From: Kocuria sp. cx-455
Lineage (GTDB): Bacteria > Actinomycetota > Actinomycetes > Actinomycetales > Micrococcaceae
NCBI RefSeq assembly: GCF_014698015.1
Contig: NZ_JACXBS010000001.1
Location: 310,001 to 374,000 of the forward strand
Length of the DNA stretch: 64,000 nucleotides
Direction: 5' to 3'
Below, piece by piece: positions 1-7,777 of this stretch. The position numbers and the translations under genes are program-made. Position 1 is the stretch's first letter. Each line of letters opens with the position of its first letter. The notes below the pieces were generated by a model. It made no database searches. It was given only the letters and a program-made list of their open reading frames with translations, and had not been told where the DNA came from.

Positions 1-75
1 CGTGGCCCCGGCCTGCGCGAAAGGCCCCGGGAGTCGCCCCGCTGAGGTCGAGACGCCCCCAGGGCGTTCCGCGGA

Positions 76-1005
76 TCAGTTGACCGTGAGCACGATCTTG
101 CCCACGGCGTGGCCCTCCTGGCTGGCGGTGAATGCGTCCGGCAGCTGCGCGAGCGGGAAGGTGCGGTCCACGCGGACGGTGAGCTTGCCGTCGTCGGCCA
201 GGCGAGCGAGCTCGGTGAGCTGCTCTGCGTCCGGAGAGACCCACATGTAGCTCCCGCCGTGCTCCTCCACCCCGGGGTCCGCGATGGAGGCGTGCTGGCC
301 GCCGTCCGCGAGCACGGCGACGGAGTCCTCCACCACGCCGCCCACGAAGTCCACGACGATGTCCACACCGTTCGGGGCAAGCTCCTTGACGCGCTCCACG
401 AGACCGTCCCCGTACTCCACGGGCTCCGCGCCGAGCTCACGCACGTAGTCGTGGTTCTTGGTCGATGCGGTGCCGATCACGCGCGCGCCGAACGCCTTGG
501 CGATCTGCACGCCCATGCTCCCCACACCACCGGAGGCCGCATGGACCATCACGGTCTTGCCCTCCGCGAGACCCAGTCGGGTGAGCACCTGGTATGCGGT
601 GAGTCCGGCGAGCGGCAGCCCTCCGGCCTGTTCCCAGGAAAGACTCTTCGGCTTGGGGGCAAGTGCGCGCACCGGGACCGAGACGTACTGGGCAAACGTA
701 CCGCCGTGGATCCAGTCCTTGCGGGCGTAGGCGATCACCTCATCGCCCTCGGAGACGCTGGGGGTGTCGAAGCCCTTGCCCACGATGACGCCCGCGACGT
801 CCCAGCCGGGGGCCGCCGGGAACTGGACGGTCATCATGGGATCCAGCCCGCCGGACATGACCTTCCAGTCCACCGGGTTGATGCCCGCGGCCTTCACCTT
901 CACCAGGACCTCGCCGGGGCCCACCTTGGGCATGGGCTGGTCGGTGAGCTCCAGTACGGAGGTGTCGCCGTACTGCTGATATGTCTGCGCCTTCATTGTG
1001 GTCAT
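76..1005 (-). CDS. NADPH:quinone oxidoreductase-like MDR family protein
   Basis: 309-residue medium-chain dehydrogenase/reductase of the quinone oxidoreductase branch, cytosolic, expected to reduce quinones or enones with NADPH. The N-terminal GroES-like fold shows AGINPVDWK (about 40-48), and the Rossmann dinucleotide loop reads SGGVGSMG (about 158-165). The structural and catalytic cysteines of zinc alcohol dehydrogenases are not visible, so it is a zinc-free member. I chose the ATG at 1005 because the protein aligns from MTTMKAQ, while the open frame upstream is low-complexity shadow sequence; a second ATG lies three codons inside. The substrate cannot be told from the sequence. Confidence 0.85.
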   Translation of the reverse strand: MTTMKAQTYQQYGDTSVLELTDQPMPKVGPGEVLVKVKAAGINPVDWKVMSGGLDPMMTVQFPAAPGWDVAGVIVGKGFDTPSVSEGDEVIAYARKDWIHGGTFAQYVSVPVRALAPKPKSLSWEQAGGLPLAGLTAYQVLTRLGLAEGKTVMVHAASGGVGSMGVQIAKAFGARVIGTASTKNHDYVRELGAEPVEYGDGLVERVKELAPNGVDIVVDFVGGVVEDSVAVLADGGQHASIADPGVEEHGGSYMWVSPDAEQLTELARLADDGKLTVRVDRTFPLAQLPDAFTASQEGHAVGKIVLTVN

Positions 1006-1142
1006 GTCTGTCTCAACAGCCCCGGGCGGGGACCTTATTCCATGCCGCGGCAAGTTTTTCGTGCGCGCTGCCGGACGACGCCGCCCGGTGGCCTTGGTCT
1101 TCCAGTCTCCCCGGGGGTACCCGGGCGAGTGGGGGAGCAGCC

Positions 1143-2165
1143 TCAGGCGGAGATCAGCGCAATGCCCGTGAGCACGGCGGCGCAGCCGATGAGCCGCGGC
1201 ACCAGGCGGTTCTCCTTGTATATCCACCACGCGAGCAGCGAGCCCACCACGATGCTCGACTCCCGCAGGGGAGCCACGAGCGCCACGGGGGTGGACTGCA
1301 TGGCGAAGAGCACCAGGATGTACGCGAGCGGGGACAGCAGGCCCACCGCGACGATCCGGTTCCGGTCCACGGCCCACGAGCGCACCATGTCCTGGCGCTG
1401 CCGCCACGCCTTGGGCGTCAGGGTGAGCACCAGGACCACCGAGGTCAGCGCGAAGTACAGCACGGGTGGCAGGTCCAGGGTGGCCATGGAGTGGTCGTCC
1501 CACAGGGTGTACCCGGCGATGCACGCGCCCACCGCGGCACCCCACAGCACGCCGGTCAGGGCGGACCCGCGGGTGGGTGTGGCAGCGGCGTCGCCCCCCG
1601 GTGAGTGCCCGTCCGCCCCTTCCGGGGTCGACGTTCCGGACGCGGAGGAGTCCAGCGGGGCGGCGTCGCGCGCGATGACCGCGCCGGGATCCGACGCGTC
1701 GGACGAACTCGGCGGGGCGGCGTCGTCGTCCCGGGTGGAAGTGGGCGTACCGAACGTGGCGACCACGGCCACGCCCACGAGCACGGCGATCGCCCCGGCG
1801 GCGGCCGTGAGGGAGAGCTGCTCACCCAGGAACAGGACCGCCACGATCATGGTGATCATGGGCCCGGTGCCGCGGGCCACCGCGTAGACCACGCCCAGAG
1901 GTGCGCGGTCGTAGCCGGTCTGCAGGGCGGTGCCGTAGACGGTGTGCAGCAGCCCGGAGACCACGGCGGCGCCCACGAGGGGCCACCCCCAGGACTGCCA
2001 CGCCCCGGGTTCCAGCAGGCTCACGGGGATCAGCACCACCGAGGAGACGAGCCCGTACCACCACACGAACAGGGTCCCGTTGCCGCGGATGCCCTTGGCG
2101 AGGATGTTCCAGACCGCGTGCACCACGGCGGCCAGGAGGATCAGGGACACGCTGAGGGTGGACAT
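1143..2165 (-). CDS. EamA/DMT-family transporter
   Basis: 340-residue inner-membrane protein of the drug/metabolite transporter superfamily. Two five-helix EamA halves are visible; the first begins at the N-terminus (VSLILLAAVVHAVWNILAKG) and the second ends at the C-terminus. The halves are separated by an unusually long hydrophilic linker of about 60 residues rich in Asp, Ser, Pro and Ala (about 150-210), which is not needed for the fold and is probably cytoplasmic. The ATG at 2165 begins directly before the first membrane helix. The substrate is unknown. Confidence 0.8.
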   Translation of the reverse strand: MSTLSVSLILLAAVVHAVWNILAKGIRGNGTLFVWWYGLVSSVVLIPVSLLEPGAWQSWGWPLVGAAVVSGLLHTVYGTALQTGYDRAPLGVVYAVARGTGPMITMIVAVLFLGEQLSLTAAAGAIAVLVGVAVVATFGTPTSTRDDDAAPPSSSDASDPGAVIARDAAPLDSSASGTSTPEGADGHSPGGDAAATPTRGSALTGVLWGAAVGACIAGYTLWDDHSMATLDLPPVLYFALTSVVLVLTLTPKAWRQRQDMVRSWAVDRNRIVAVGLLSPLAYILVLFAMQSTPVALVAPLRESSIVVGSLLAWWIYKENRLVPRLIGCAAVLTGIALISA

Positions 2166-2266
2166 CACCGTCCATTGGAGCGCACGCGGGGACGCGCGGC
2201 CGAATCGGAGCGCGGATTGTGTCGCCGCGCCACGCCCGCCGGGCGGCGGGCAGCGTCCGGGGCGGT

Positions 2267-2590
2267 TCAGCCCCGCCGGTACCTCAGCAGCTCCGCCATG
2301 GCCGCCACGGTCTCCCGGGCGATCCCCGTGCGGTTCTCCACGTGCAGCTTGAACATGACGCCCTCCCCCAGGGAGATCACCAGCTCCGCGGGAACGGTGG
2401 TGCACCCGCTGAGCCGCAGCAGCTCGCGTGCCTGCCCCTCGAGCCGCACGCGCTCCTCCGCGAGCACGGTGGCCAGCTGCGCGTTCTCCCGGGTGCGCGT
2501 CCGCGCGGAAGGCTGCTGCGGCACCCCGGTGAAGGCGGTGACGCTGCTGAGCCGCCGGGCGGGCGACGCGGAGACCACCCGCACGCCCAT
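2267..2590 (-). pseudogene. TetR-like regulator, C-terminal remnant
   Basis: An open frame of 107 residues whose last 70 or so residues (LAEERVRLEGQARELL, then GEGVMFKLHVENRTGI) look like the ligand-binding helices at the C-terminal end of a TetR regulator. No helix-turn-helix part is present upstream: the bases where it should lie are occupied by the divergent tdk gene. The likely reading is a truncated regulator. It could instead be a short real protein starting at the ATG at 2590. The assignment rests on pattern only. Confidence 0.35.
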
Positions 2591-2738
2591 GCGGGAGACC
2601 GCACTGAACGGCGAGTACACGGCCCACCTGCCGCAGGCCCGGCCTCGGGTGAGATCGAGTACGCGGTCGAGGCCACCTCCGAGGATGGCCGCGTGCAGCG
2701 CTGGCCGCGCCCGTCGAAGGCGTGGCTGCGGGCGGCGA

Positions 2739-2744
2739 TAGACT
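2739..2744 (+). promoter_or_regulatory. -10 box of tdk, leaderless start likely
   Basis: TAGACT ends eight bases before the GTG start of tdk, and no Shine-Dalgarno sequence lies between. Transcription would start at or within a base or two of the GTG, giving a leaderless mRNA. Confidence 0.5.
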
Positions 2745-2752
2745 GACCGACC

Positions 2753-3376
2753 GTGGCCAAGCTCTACTTCCGCTACGGCGCGATGAACTCCGGGAAATCC
2801 ACGGCGCTGCTCCAGGCCGCCTACAACTACGAGGAGCGCGGGCAGCGCGTGCTGCTCGCCAAACCCCACGTGGACACCAAGGGCGAGGACCAGATCCTCT
2901 CCCGGCTGGGTGTCAGCCGCGCGGTGGACTTCCTGATCCAGCCCGGCGAGAGCGCCATGGGCCTGTTCAAGCGCCACTCCATCGGCGATGACCCGGAGGC
3001 CCTGCTCGAGCACGTGGACGCCCAGCCTGTGGCGTGCCTGCTGGTGGACGAGGCGCAGTTCCTGGAGACCGGGCAGGTGGACGACCTGCTACGGATCGCC
3101 GTGCTGCTGGACGTGCCCGTGATGGCCTACGGCATCCGCACCGACTTCCGTACCCGTTCCTTCCCCGGCTCCGAGCGGCTCATGGAGCTCGCCCACACCT
3201 TGGAGGAGCTCAAGACCATCTGCCGCTGCGGACGCAAGGCCCTGTTCAACACGCGGAAGGTGGGCGACGACTTCGTGTTCGAGGGGGACCAGGTGGCCAT
3301 CGACGGCGTGGCCGTCACCTACGAGTCCCTGTGCGCGGCGTGCTACCTGCGAGAATCCGGCGGCAGGCTGGGCTGA
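2753..3376 (+). CDS. tdk: Thymidine kinase (type II)
   Basis: 207-residue cytosolic salvage enzyme that phosphorylates thymidine with ATP to dTMP. The P-loop GAMNSGKST lies at residues 9-17, the Walker B/catalytic stretch DEAQF at 99-103, and a lasso-type zinc site is supplied by the CRC pair near 159-161 and a CAAC pair near the C-terminus. Length is normal for the family. The GTG at 2753 is used because it places the P-loop at the usual distance from the N-terminus. It is followed closely by pyrE, so nucleotide metabolism genes are adjacent here. Confidence 0.93.
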   Translation: MAKLYFRYGAMNSGKSTALLQAAYNYEERGQRVLLAKPHVDTKGEDQILSRLGVSRAVDFLIQPGESAMGLFKRHSIGDDPEALLEHVDAQPVACLLVDEAQFLETGQVDDLLRIAVLLDVPVMAYGIRTDFRTRSFPGSERLMELAHTLEELKTICRCGRKALFNTRKVGDDFVFEGDQVAIDGVAVTYESLCAACYLRESGGRLG

Positions 3377-3394
3377 GGGGTTAGCCCCGACACG

Positions 3395-3400
3395 TAAACT
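3395..3400 (+). promoter_or_regulatory. -10 box of pyrE, leaderless start likely
   Basis: TAAACT ends six bases before the ATG of pyrE and no ribosome-binding site is present, so the transcript probably begins at the ATG itself. Confidence 0.5.
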
Positions 3401-3406
3401 GCCCGT

Positions 3407-3988
3407 ATGAGCACCGAATTCTCTCCCGTGGATCTTGACACCGCTCGCGAGCGCCTGCGCGACCTCATTATGGGCCTGGCCGTAGTGCGCGGAAATGTGA
3501 CGCTGGCCAGTGGCATTCAGGCCGACTACTACGTGGATCTGCGCCGCGTGACCCTGCATCACGAAGCCTCGCGCTACGTCGGGCAGGTCATGCTCGGTCT
3601 GCTCGACAAGGCGGGCATCGAATTCGACGCCGCCGGAGGTCTCACCATGGGCGCGGACCCGGTGGGTCACGCCATCATGCGCACCGCCGGTGACCAGGGC
3701 CGCGCGATCGACACGTTCGTGGTTCGCAAGGCACAGAAGTCCTACGGCATGGGTCGCCAGGTGGAGGGCCCCAGCGTGGTGGGCCGCAACGTGGTGATTG
3801 TGGAGGACACCTCGACCACCGGTGGCTCCGCGCTGACCGCGGTGGAGGCACTGCAGAAGGCCGGCGCGAACGTTGTGGCCGTGGCCGTGATCGTCGATCG
3901 CCGCACCGGCGCCAAGGAACGCATCGAGGAGTACGCCGGAGTGCCCTGCCTGTACGCCTTCTCGAAGGATGAGCTGGGGCTTGACTGA
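3407..3988 (+). CDS. pyrE: Orotate phosphoribosyltransferase
   Basis: 193-residue enzyme of de novo pyrimidine synthesis, joining orotate and PRPP to give OMP. The PRPP-binding loop VVIVEDTSTTGGS is at about 129-141, and the Lys-rich mobile loop region (RKAQKSYGMG) at about 107-116. Length is typical of the actinobacterial form. The next gene starts inside its last 20 bases, so the SpoU methyltransferase is probably translated from the same mRNA. Confidence 0.93.
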   Translation: MSTEFSPVDLDTARERLRDLIMGLAVVRGNVTLASGIQADYYVDLRRVTLHHEASRYVGQVMLGLLDKAGIEFDAAGGLTMGADPVGHAIMRTAGDQGRAIDTFVVRKAQKSYGMGRQVEGPSVVGRNVVIVEDTSTTGGSALTAVEALQKAGANVVAVAVIVDRRTGAKERIEEYAGVPCLYAFSKDELGLD

Positions 3989-4631
3989 CCCGGCCACACC
4001 TTCTGAAAACAATGTCGAACACGTGGTGGGCGTGGGCCCATGGGAAGGTCCGTGGCCGGAGGGCGATCACTGGGACCGTGAGTTACTCGCGACCGGGGAC
4101 CGCCGCAATGTCGCGGACGGCTATCGCTACTGGGCCATGGACGCGATCATCGCGGACCTGGACACGCGACGGCATGAATTCCACGTGGCTGTGGAGAACT
4201 GGGAACACGACTTCAACATCGGTTCCGTGGTGCGCACTGCCAACGCGTTCCTAGCGCGCGAGGTCCACATTGTCGGACGACGCCGCTGGAATCGTCGCGG
4301 GGCCATGGTCACTGACCGCTATCAGCACGTTCGCCATCACCCCTCCGTGCCGGAGTTCCTGGAATGGGCGCGCTCGGAAGGGCTGCCGGTGCTGGCCATC
4401 GACAACGTTCCCGGTTCCGTACTGCTCGAAACCTTCGATCTGCCCCAAAAGTGCGTCCTGGTGTTCGGGCAGGAAGGCCCGGGGGTGTCCCCGGAAGTCA
4501 TCGAGGCCGCGGATGCGGTGCTGGCCATTGAGCAGTTCGGCTCCACCCGCTCCATTAATGCGGGCGCCGCGGCGGCGGTCGCGATGCACGCGTGGATCCG
4601 CCGGCACGTTTTTGGTCAACGAGTGAACTGA
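3969..4631 (+). CDS. SpoU/TrmH-family RNA 2'-O-methyltransferase
   Basis: 220-residue SPOUT-fold methyltransferase that transfers a methyl group from S-adenosylmethionine to ribose 2'-OH in tRNA or rRNA. The three family motifs are clear: motif 1 NIGSVVRTANAF (about 87-98), motif 2 VLVFGQEGPGVSPEVI, and the knotted motif 3 IEQFGSTRSINAG near 195. The ATG at 3969 overlaps the end of pyrE by 20 bases. In related Micrococcaceae I recall this gene sitting next to fba; here fba is about 17 kb away, with the RiPP island between them. Confidence 0.88.
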   Translation: MSWGLTDPATPSENNVEHVVGVGPWEGPWPEGDHWDRELLATGDRRNVADGYRYWAMDAIIADLDTRRHEFHVAVENWEHDFNIGSVVRTANAFLAREVHIVGRRRWNRRGAMVTDRYQHVRHHPSVPEFLEWARSEGLPVLAIDNVPGSVLLETFDLPQKCVLVFGQEGPGVSPEVIEAADAVLAIEQFGSTRSINAGAAAAVAMHAWIRRHVFGQRVN

Positions 4632-4690
4632 GGAACAACGGTTCGGGGAGCGCGCACCGGCCAATTTCGTCAACCACCCTCTATCCCTGT

Positions 4691-4706
4691 CTGACCGATC
4701 GGTCTA
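4691..4706 (+). promoter_or_regulatory. Palindromic operator in front of the TetR gene
   Basis: Within CTGACCGATCGGTCTA the bases GACCGATCGGTC (4693-4704) form a perfect 12-bp palindrome ending 13 bases before the ATG at 4717. Position and symmetry fit autorepression by the TetR protein encoded next. The sequence closely resembles the operators of the phenylacetate genes further on. Confidence 0.55.
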
Positions 4707-4716
4707 TGATCAGACC

Positions 4717-5355
4717 ATGCGGTCAAACAGTGGGCAGGCAGGCTCGAATACCACGTTCACCGAATCGGCTCGGCGGGCCCAGATCATGAACTGCACCATC
4801 GAAGTGTTGGCGGAGTCCGGGTACTCGGGCGCCTCACTTGCGGAAATCGCACGGCGGGCGGGGATCAGCAAGAGTGTGGTGCTGTATTACTTCTCCGGCA
4901 AGGACGAGCTGCTGGCCAGTGTGGTCTTCGACGTGTACGGACGAGCCGGGCAGGCCATTGCGGAGTCCCTGTCCCGCGAGGTGAGCCCCGGCGACAAAAT
5001 CGCGGCCTACGTGCGGACCAACCTGCATTTCTTGGAAGAGCACGCGGCCGAGATCCGTGCGGTGGTGGAGATCGTCTCCAATGCTCGCGGTGCGGACGGC
5101 ACTCACAGTTTTGCCCCGCAGGGCGAAGATCCGGTGCTCGCTCACCTCGAGCAGCTCTTGCGCGAGGGGCTGGACAGCGGTGACTTCCGGAGGTTCGACG
5201 CGCACCACCTGGCCATCATCATCAGGAGCGCGATCGACACCGCATCCGGGCGGTTGGTGGTTGACCCCTCCTTCGACCTGCCCGCCTATACCCGCGAACT
5301 CCTGTCCGTCGTGGAGCTTGCGACAGGTACTCACCGAGCCGAGGGTTCATCATGA
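4717..5355 (+). CDS. TetR-family transcriptional regulator
   Basis: 212-residue dimeric repressor. The helix-turn-helix SLAEIARRAGISKSVVLYYF lies at about 42-61 after an ARRAQIMNCTIEVL helix, and the C-terminal half is a variable ligand-binding domain. A perfect palindrome sits just upstream of the start, suggesting autoregulation. Its stop codon overlaps the ATG of the following membrane-protein gene (ATGA), so the two are cotranscribed, and that membrane protein is the most likely additional target. The ligand is unknown. Confidence 0.85.
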   Translation: MRSNSGQAGSNTTFTESARRAQIMNCTIEVLAESGYSGASLAEIARRAGISKSVVLYYFSGKDELLASVVFDVYGRAGQAIAESLSREVSPGDKIAAYVRTNLHFLEEHAAEIRAVVEIVSNARGADGTHSFAPQGEDPVLAHLEQLLREGLDSGDFRRFDAHHLAIIIRSAIDTASGRLVVDPSFDLPAYTRELLSVVELATGTHRAEGSS

Positions 5356-6011
5356 AACGCGTTGTGAAACCCCCGCCCGCTCCGGACAAGCCACCTCCGG
5401 AGCGCCATAAGAAAGCCCTGGCCGGGATGATCGGTGTCGACCTGATTCTGCCCTTGGCCACGTACTACGGGATGCGGTGGGCGGGCGCTGATCCATGGTT
5501 GGCACTGATACTCGGCGCCGTGGGACCGCTGGTCCGCATCACCATCACCACCATCCGGATCCGCAGGATCGACCGGCTGGGTGTTTTCACCCTGAGCATC
5601 CTGGCCATCGGGACGGCGGTGGGAATGTTCAGTGCCGACCCGCGCCTTCTCCTGGCCCGGGAAAGCTGGCTCACCGCCCTTATCGGCATGTGGATCCTGA
5701 TGTCACTGGCCGGGCGACGCCCCGTCCTGTTCGAGGTCACCATCGCCGTGATGCCGCCCGACGCCGCTGCCCAGTGGGAACGGGACTGGGACACCAGCCC
5801 GTTCTTTCGGAAGGTCTTCCGCACCATGACCCTCGCCTGGGGGCTCGCCTTCGTCCTGGATGCGGTGTCCCGCGTGATCATGGCTTACACGTTGCCCATC
5901 GACGTGGTGCCCATCGCGAGTATCGGCTTGTTGCTGGTCATGCTCTTCGCAATCGTTTATGGCACCAAGTTCTATGCGGGGCGCAGACTTGCGGCGAGTG
6001 AATCCGGCTAG
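5352..6011 (+). CDS. Multi-pass membrane protein, VC0807-like
   Basis: 219-residue inner-membrane protein with about six hydrophobic segments arranged as pairs. It has a proline-rich cytoplasmic N-terminus (KPPPAPDKPPPERHK) and the layout of VC0807-family proteins of unknown function. The start codon overlaps the stop of the TetR gene by four bases, so expression is coupled to that regulator. A TetR-membrane protein pair often forms a stress or drug-response module, but nothing in the sequence fixes the function. Confidence 0.7.
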   Translation: MKRVVKPPPAPDKPPPERHKKALAGMIGVDLILPLATYYGMRWAGADPWLALILGAVGPLVRITITTIRIRRIDRLGVFTLSILAIGTAVGMFSADPRLLLARESWLTALIGMWILMSLAGRRPVLFEVTIAVMPPDAAAQWERDWDTSPFFRKVFRTMTLAWGLAFVLDAVSRVIMAYTLPIDVVPIASIGLLLVMLFAIVYGTKFYAGRRLAASESG

Positions 6012-6202
6012 TTCCCCCGGATCGCTGAGCGTGATCGACTGGGTGGCGCGCCAACAATGCAACCGCGTTGACCAAGTGCTCCTAGGGGTGTCCTGATCGA
6101 CCGTTGGGGCTTGTCGGGGACAGGTTCATACTTTTGGCTCTACCCGGCTCTCGGTATCCGCGTGAGGATTGATGTACGCATTATCGATGAGAGGAAGATC
6201 TC

Positions 6203-6466
6203 GTGAGCCAATATGTAGTGCTGGTGGAGGCAGATTTCCGCAGCAGCAATCTCAATTACCGAATCCGCCGTTCCGACACCTTGCCCCACGCTGAGGCTCG
6301 GGCGCTCTTCGACCGCGTCGTTCGCGGTGATGAGCCGGAGCTGTTGAAGGCCAAGGAGGACAGTCTGCTGGTTCGAACCGCAGACAACCAGGTCTGCCGC
6401 TTCTGGACCGGGATCAGCAAGGGCGAGTCCATGGACAGGATCACCCTGGCCCCTGTAGCCGTTTGA
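6203..6466 (+). CDS. Small protein of unknown function, upstream of the RiPP cluster
   Basis: 87-residue soluble protein, with no membrane segment or signal peptide. The GTG start is preceded by a good ribosome-binding site, GAGGAAG at 6191-6197. I do not recognise the family. It has a mixed charged/hydrophobic composition and one Cys, and it is followed within 50 bases by another small gene in the same direction. The pair ends at a strong hairpin (6722-6753) before the ABC transporter genes, so it is a separate transcription unit. A role in immunity to the cluster product is possible but rests on position only. Confidence 0.6.
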   Translation: MSQYVVLVEADFRSSNLNYRIRRSDTLPHAEARALFDRVVRGDEPELLKAKEDSLLVRTADNQVCRFWTGISKGESMDRITLAPVAV

Positions 6467-6514
6467 GGGCATTCTGCCAGGGGCATCGGGTGTGATGCGG
6501 TAGGAGGTTGAGGG

Positions 6515-6700
6515 ATGGGAATAACGCTGTGGCTTGTCCTTGGCGTCAATGCCGCATTGGTGGTGGTTGTGGCCGCTGTAGCGTTGGCGATCCATCGCTT
6601 CCGCCGGAGTGCTTTACGTTTGCCACTCGACCCCGATTTGAGGGCCAGAGTTCTGTCGCTGGAGCGACGACTCGAAAGACTCGAGTCCCGAAGATACTGA
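6515..6700 (+). CDS. Small single-pass membrane protein
   Basis: 61-residue protein. One transmembrane helix (LVLGVNAALVVVVAAVALAI, residues 7-26) is followed by a basic stretch and an Arg/Glu/Leu-rich C-terminus (LERRLERLESRR) that would form a short amphipathic or coiled-coil helix in the cytosol. GGAGG at about 6504-6508 supports the ATG at 6515. Unknown function; same transcription unit as the 87-residue protein before it. Confidence 0.6.
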   Translation: MGITLWLVLGVNAALVVVVAAVALAIHRFRRSALRLPLDPDLRARVLSLERRLERLESRRY

Positions 6701-6721
6701 TACAACCGCAAGGCAAGTCGT

Positions 6722-6753
6722 GACAAGGGCCCGGAGAGATCCGGGCCCTTGTC
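6722..6753. terminator. Strong hairpin terminator before the RiPP operon
   Basis: Perfect 13-bp stem GACAAGGGCCCGG paired with CCGGGCCCTTGTC around a six-base loop. There is no long T run, as is common for actinobacterial terminators. It separates the two small genes from the ABC transporter genes. Confidence 0.8.
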
Positions 6754-6946
6754 ATGCCCGTCGCGGTCTCCGTTCCGGAAAGTGCACCACGGTACGACGA
6801 AAGTCGCAAGCCGGAACTGAACTATTGGCTCCGCGAAAGCGAGACCTCCGCATCTACGAGCGGGTGGTGAGCCGGCGGGAGAGTGGTTGTAACAGAAAAC
6901 GGAACGCGGAAGAGCGGACCGCGAACCAACTACTCGAGGAGGAATC

Positions 6947-7777
6947 GTGACCGTAACGACGCACAATGCGGCCCAAGGAACACAATCGGTCGAACCCGTT
7001 GTAGTGGCCCACCATGTGGCCAAGCACTACGGCGACTTCACCGCCGTGGACACATTGGACCTGAACGTCCCCGCCGGCGAGATCTTCGGTGTACTCGGCC
7101 CCAACGGTGCTGGTAAGACCACGTTGCTCGAGTGCCTGGTGGGTCTGCGAAAGCCTACTGAGGGGCGGATCCGCGTGCTGGGGCTGGATCCCCACCGTGA
7201 TCGCGCAGAATTCACGACCCGCGTGGCGATGCAGCCGCAGCAGGCGAGCATTTTCGAATCGCTCAAGGTGCGCGAGGCCATCGACCTCTTTGGTGCCCTG
7301 TACTCAAACCCTGTGGACACGGACGAGATTCTGCGTCTGGTGGACCTCGAGGAATATGCAGACCGCAGGATCACGCGACTGTCCGGCGGTCAGCAGCGTA
7401 GGGCCCTGGTGGGCGTCACGCTGGTGGGCCGCCCAGAAGTAGTCGTCTTGGACGAGCCTTCCGCGGGGCTGGATCCCCAGGCGCGGCGTGGTCTGTGGCG
7501 GGTCTTGGAACAGTTGAAGGAGCGCGGAACCACGGTGCTCCTGACCACCCACCACATGGACGAGGCAGCAGCGGTCTGCGACCGCGTGGCCATCATCGTG
7601 GATGGCCGCATCAAAGCCTTGGGCACTCCGCGAGATCTTGCGGCATCAGTGCGTCCTGAATTGGCACAACAGGGTGGCCGCGTCAGCGGCATCGACCTTG
7701 AAGAGGTGTTCCTGCGCCTCGCAGAGACCTCGGACCCCAGCGCCCGGATGTCAGTTCGGAAAGGATACAAGAAATGA
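6947..7777 (+). CDS. ABC transporter ATP-binding protein of the RiPP cluster
   Basis: 276-residue ATPase of the DrrA/CcmA-like (ABC-2) type. Walker A GPNGAGKT is at about 50-57, signature LSGGQQRR at about 145-152, Walker B VVVLDEPSAGLDP at about 165-177, and the H-loop in TTHHMDEA. The GTG start follows a strong GAGGAGG site at 6936-6942. The stop overlaps the start of the permease gene (ATGA), so both make one exporter. As first gene of the biosynthetic operon it is the best candidate for export of, and self-protection from, the mature peptide. Confidence 0.88.
   Translation: MTVTTHNAAQGTQSVEPVVVAHHVAKHYGDFTAVDTLDLNVPAGEIFGVLGPNGAGKTTLLECLVGLRKPTEGRIRVLGLDPHRDRAEFTTRVAMQPQQASIFESLKVREAIDLFGALYSNPVDTDEILRLVDLEEYADRRITRLSGGQQRRALVGVTLVGRPEVVVLDEPSAGLDPQARRGLWRVLEQLKERGTTVLLTTHHMDEAAAVCDRVAIIVDGRIKALGTPRDLAASVRPELAQQGGRVSGIDLEEVFLRLAETSDPSARMSVRKGYKK

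Noticed and set aside
109..1887. 592-codon open frame on the plus strand opposite the oxidoreductase and EamA genes
   Set aside because: It spans two genes of the other strand and reads as His/Arg-rich filler, with no start context or domain.
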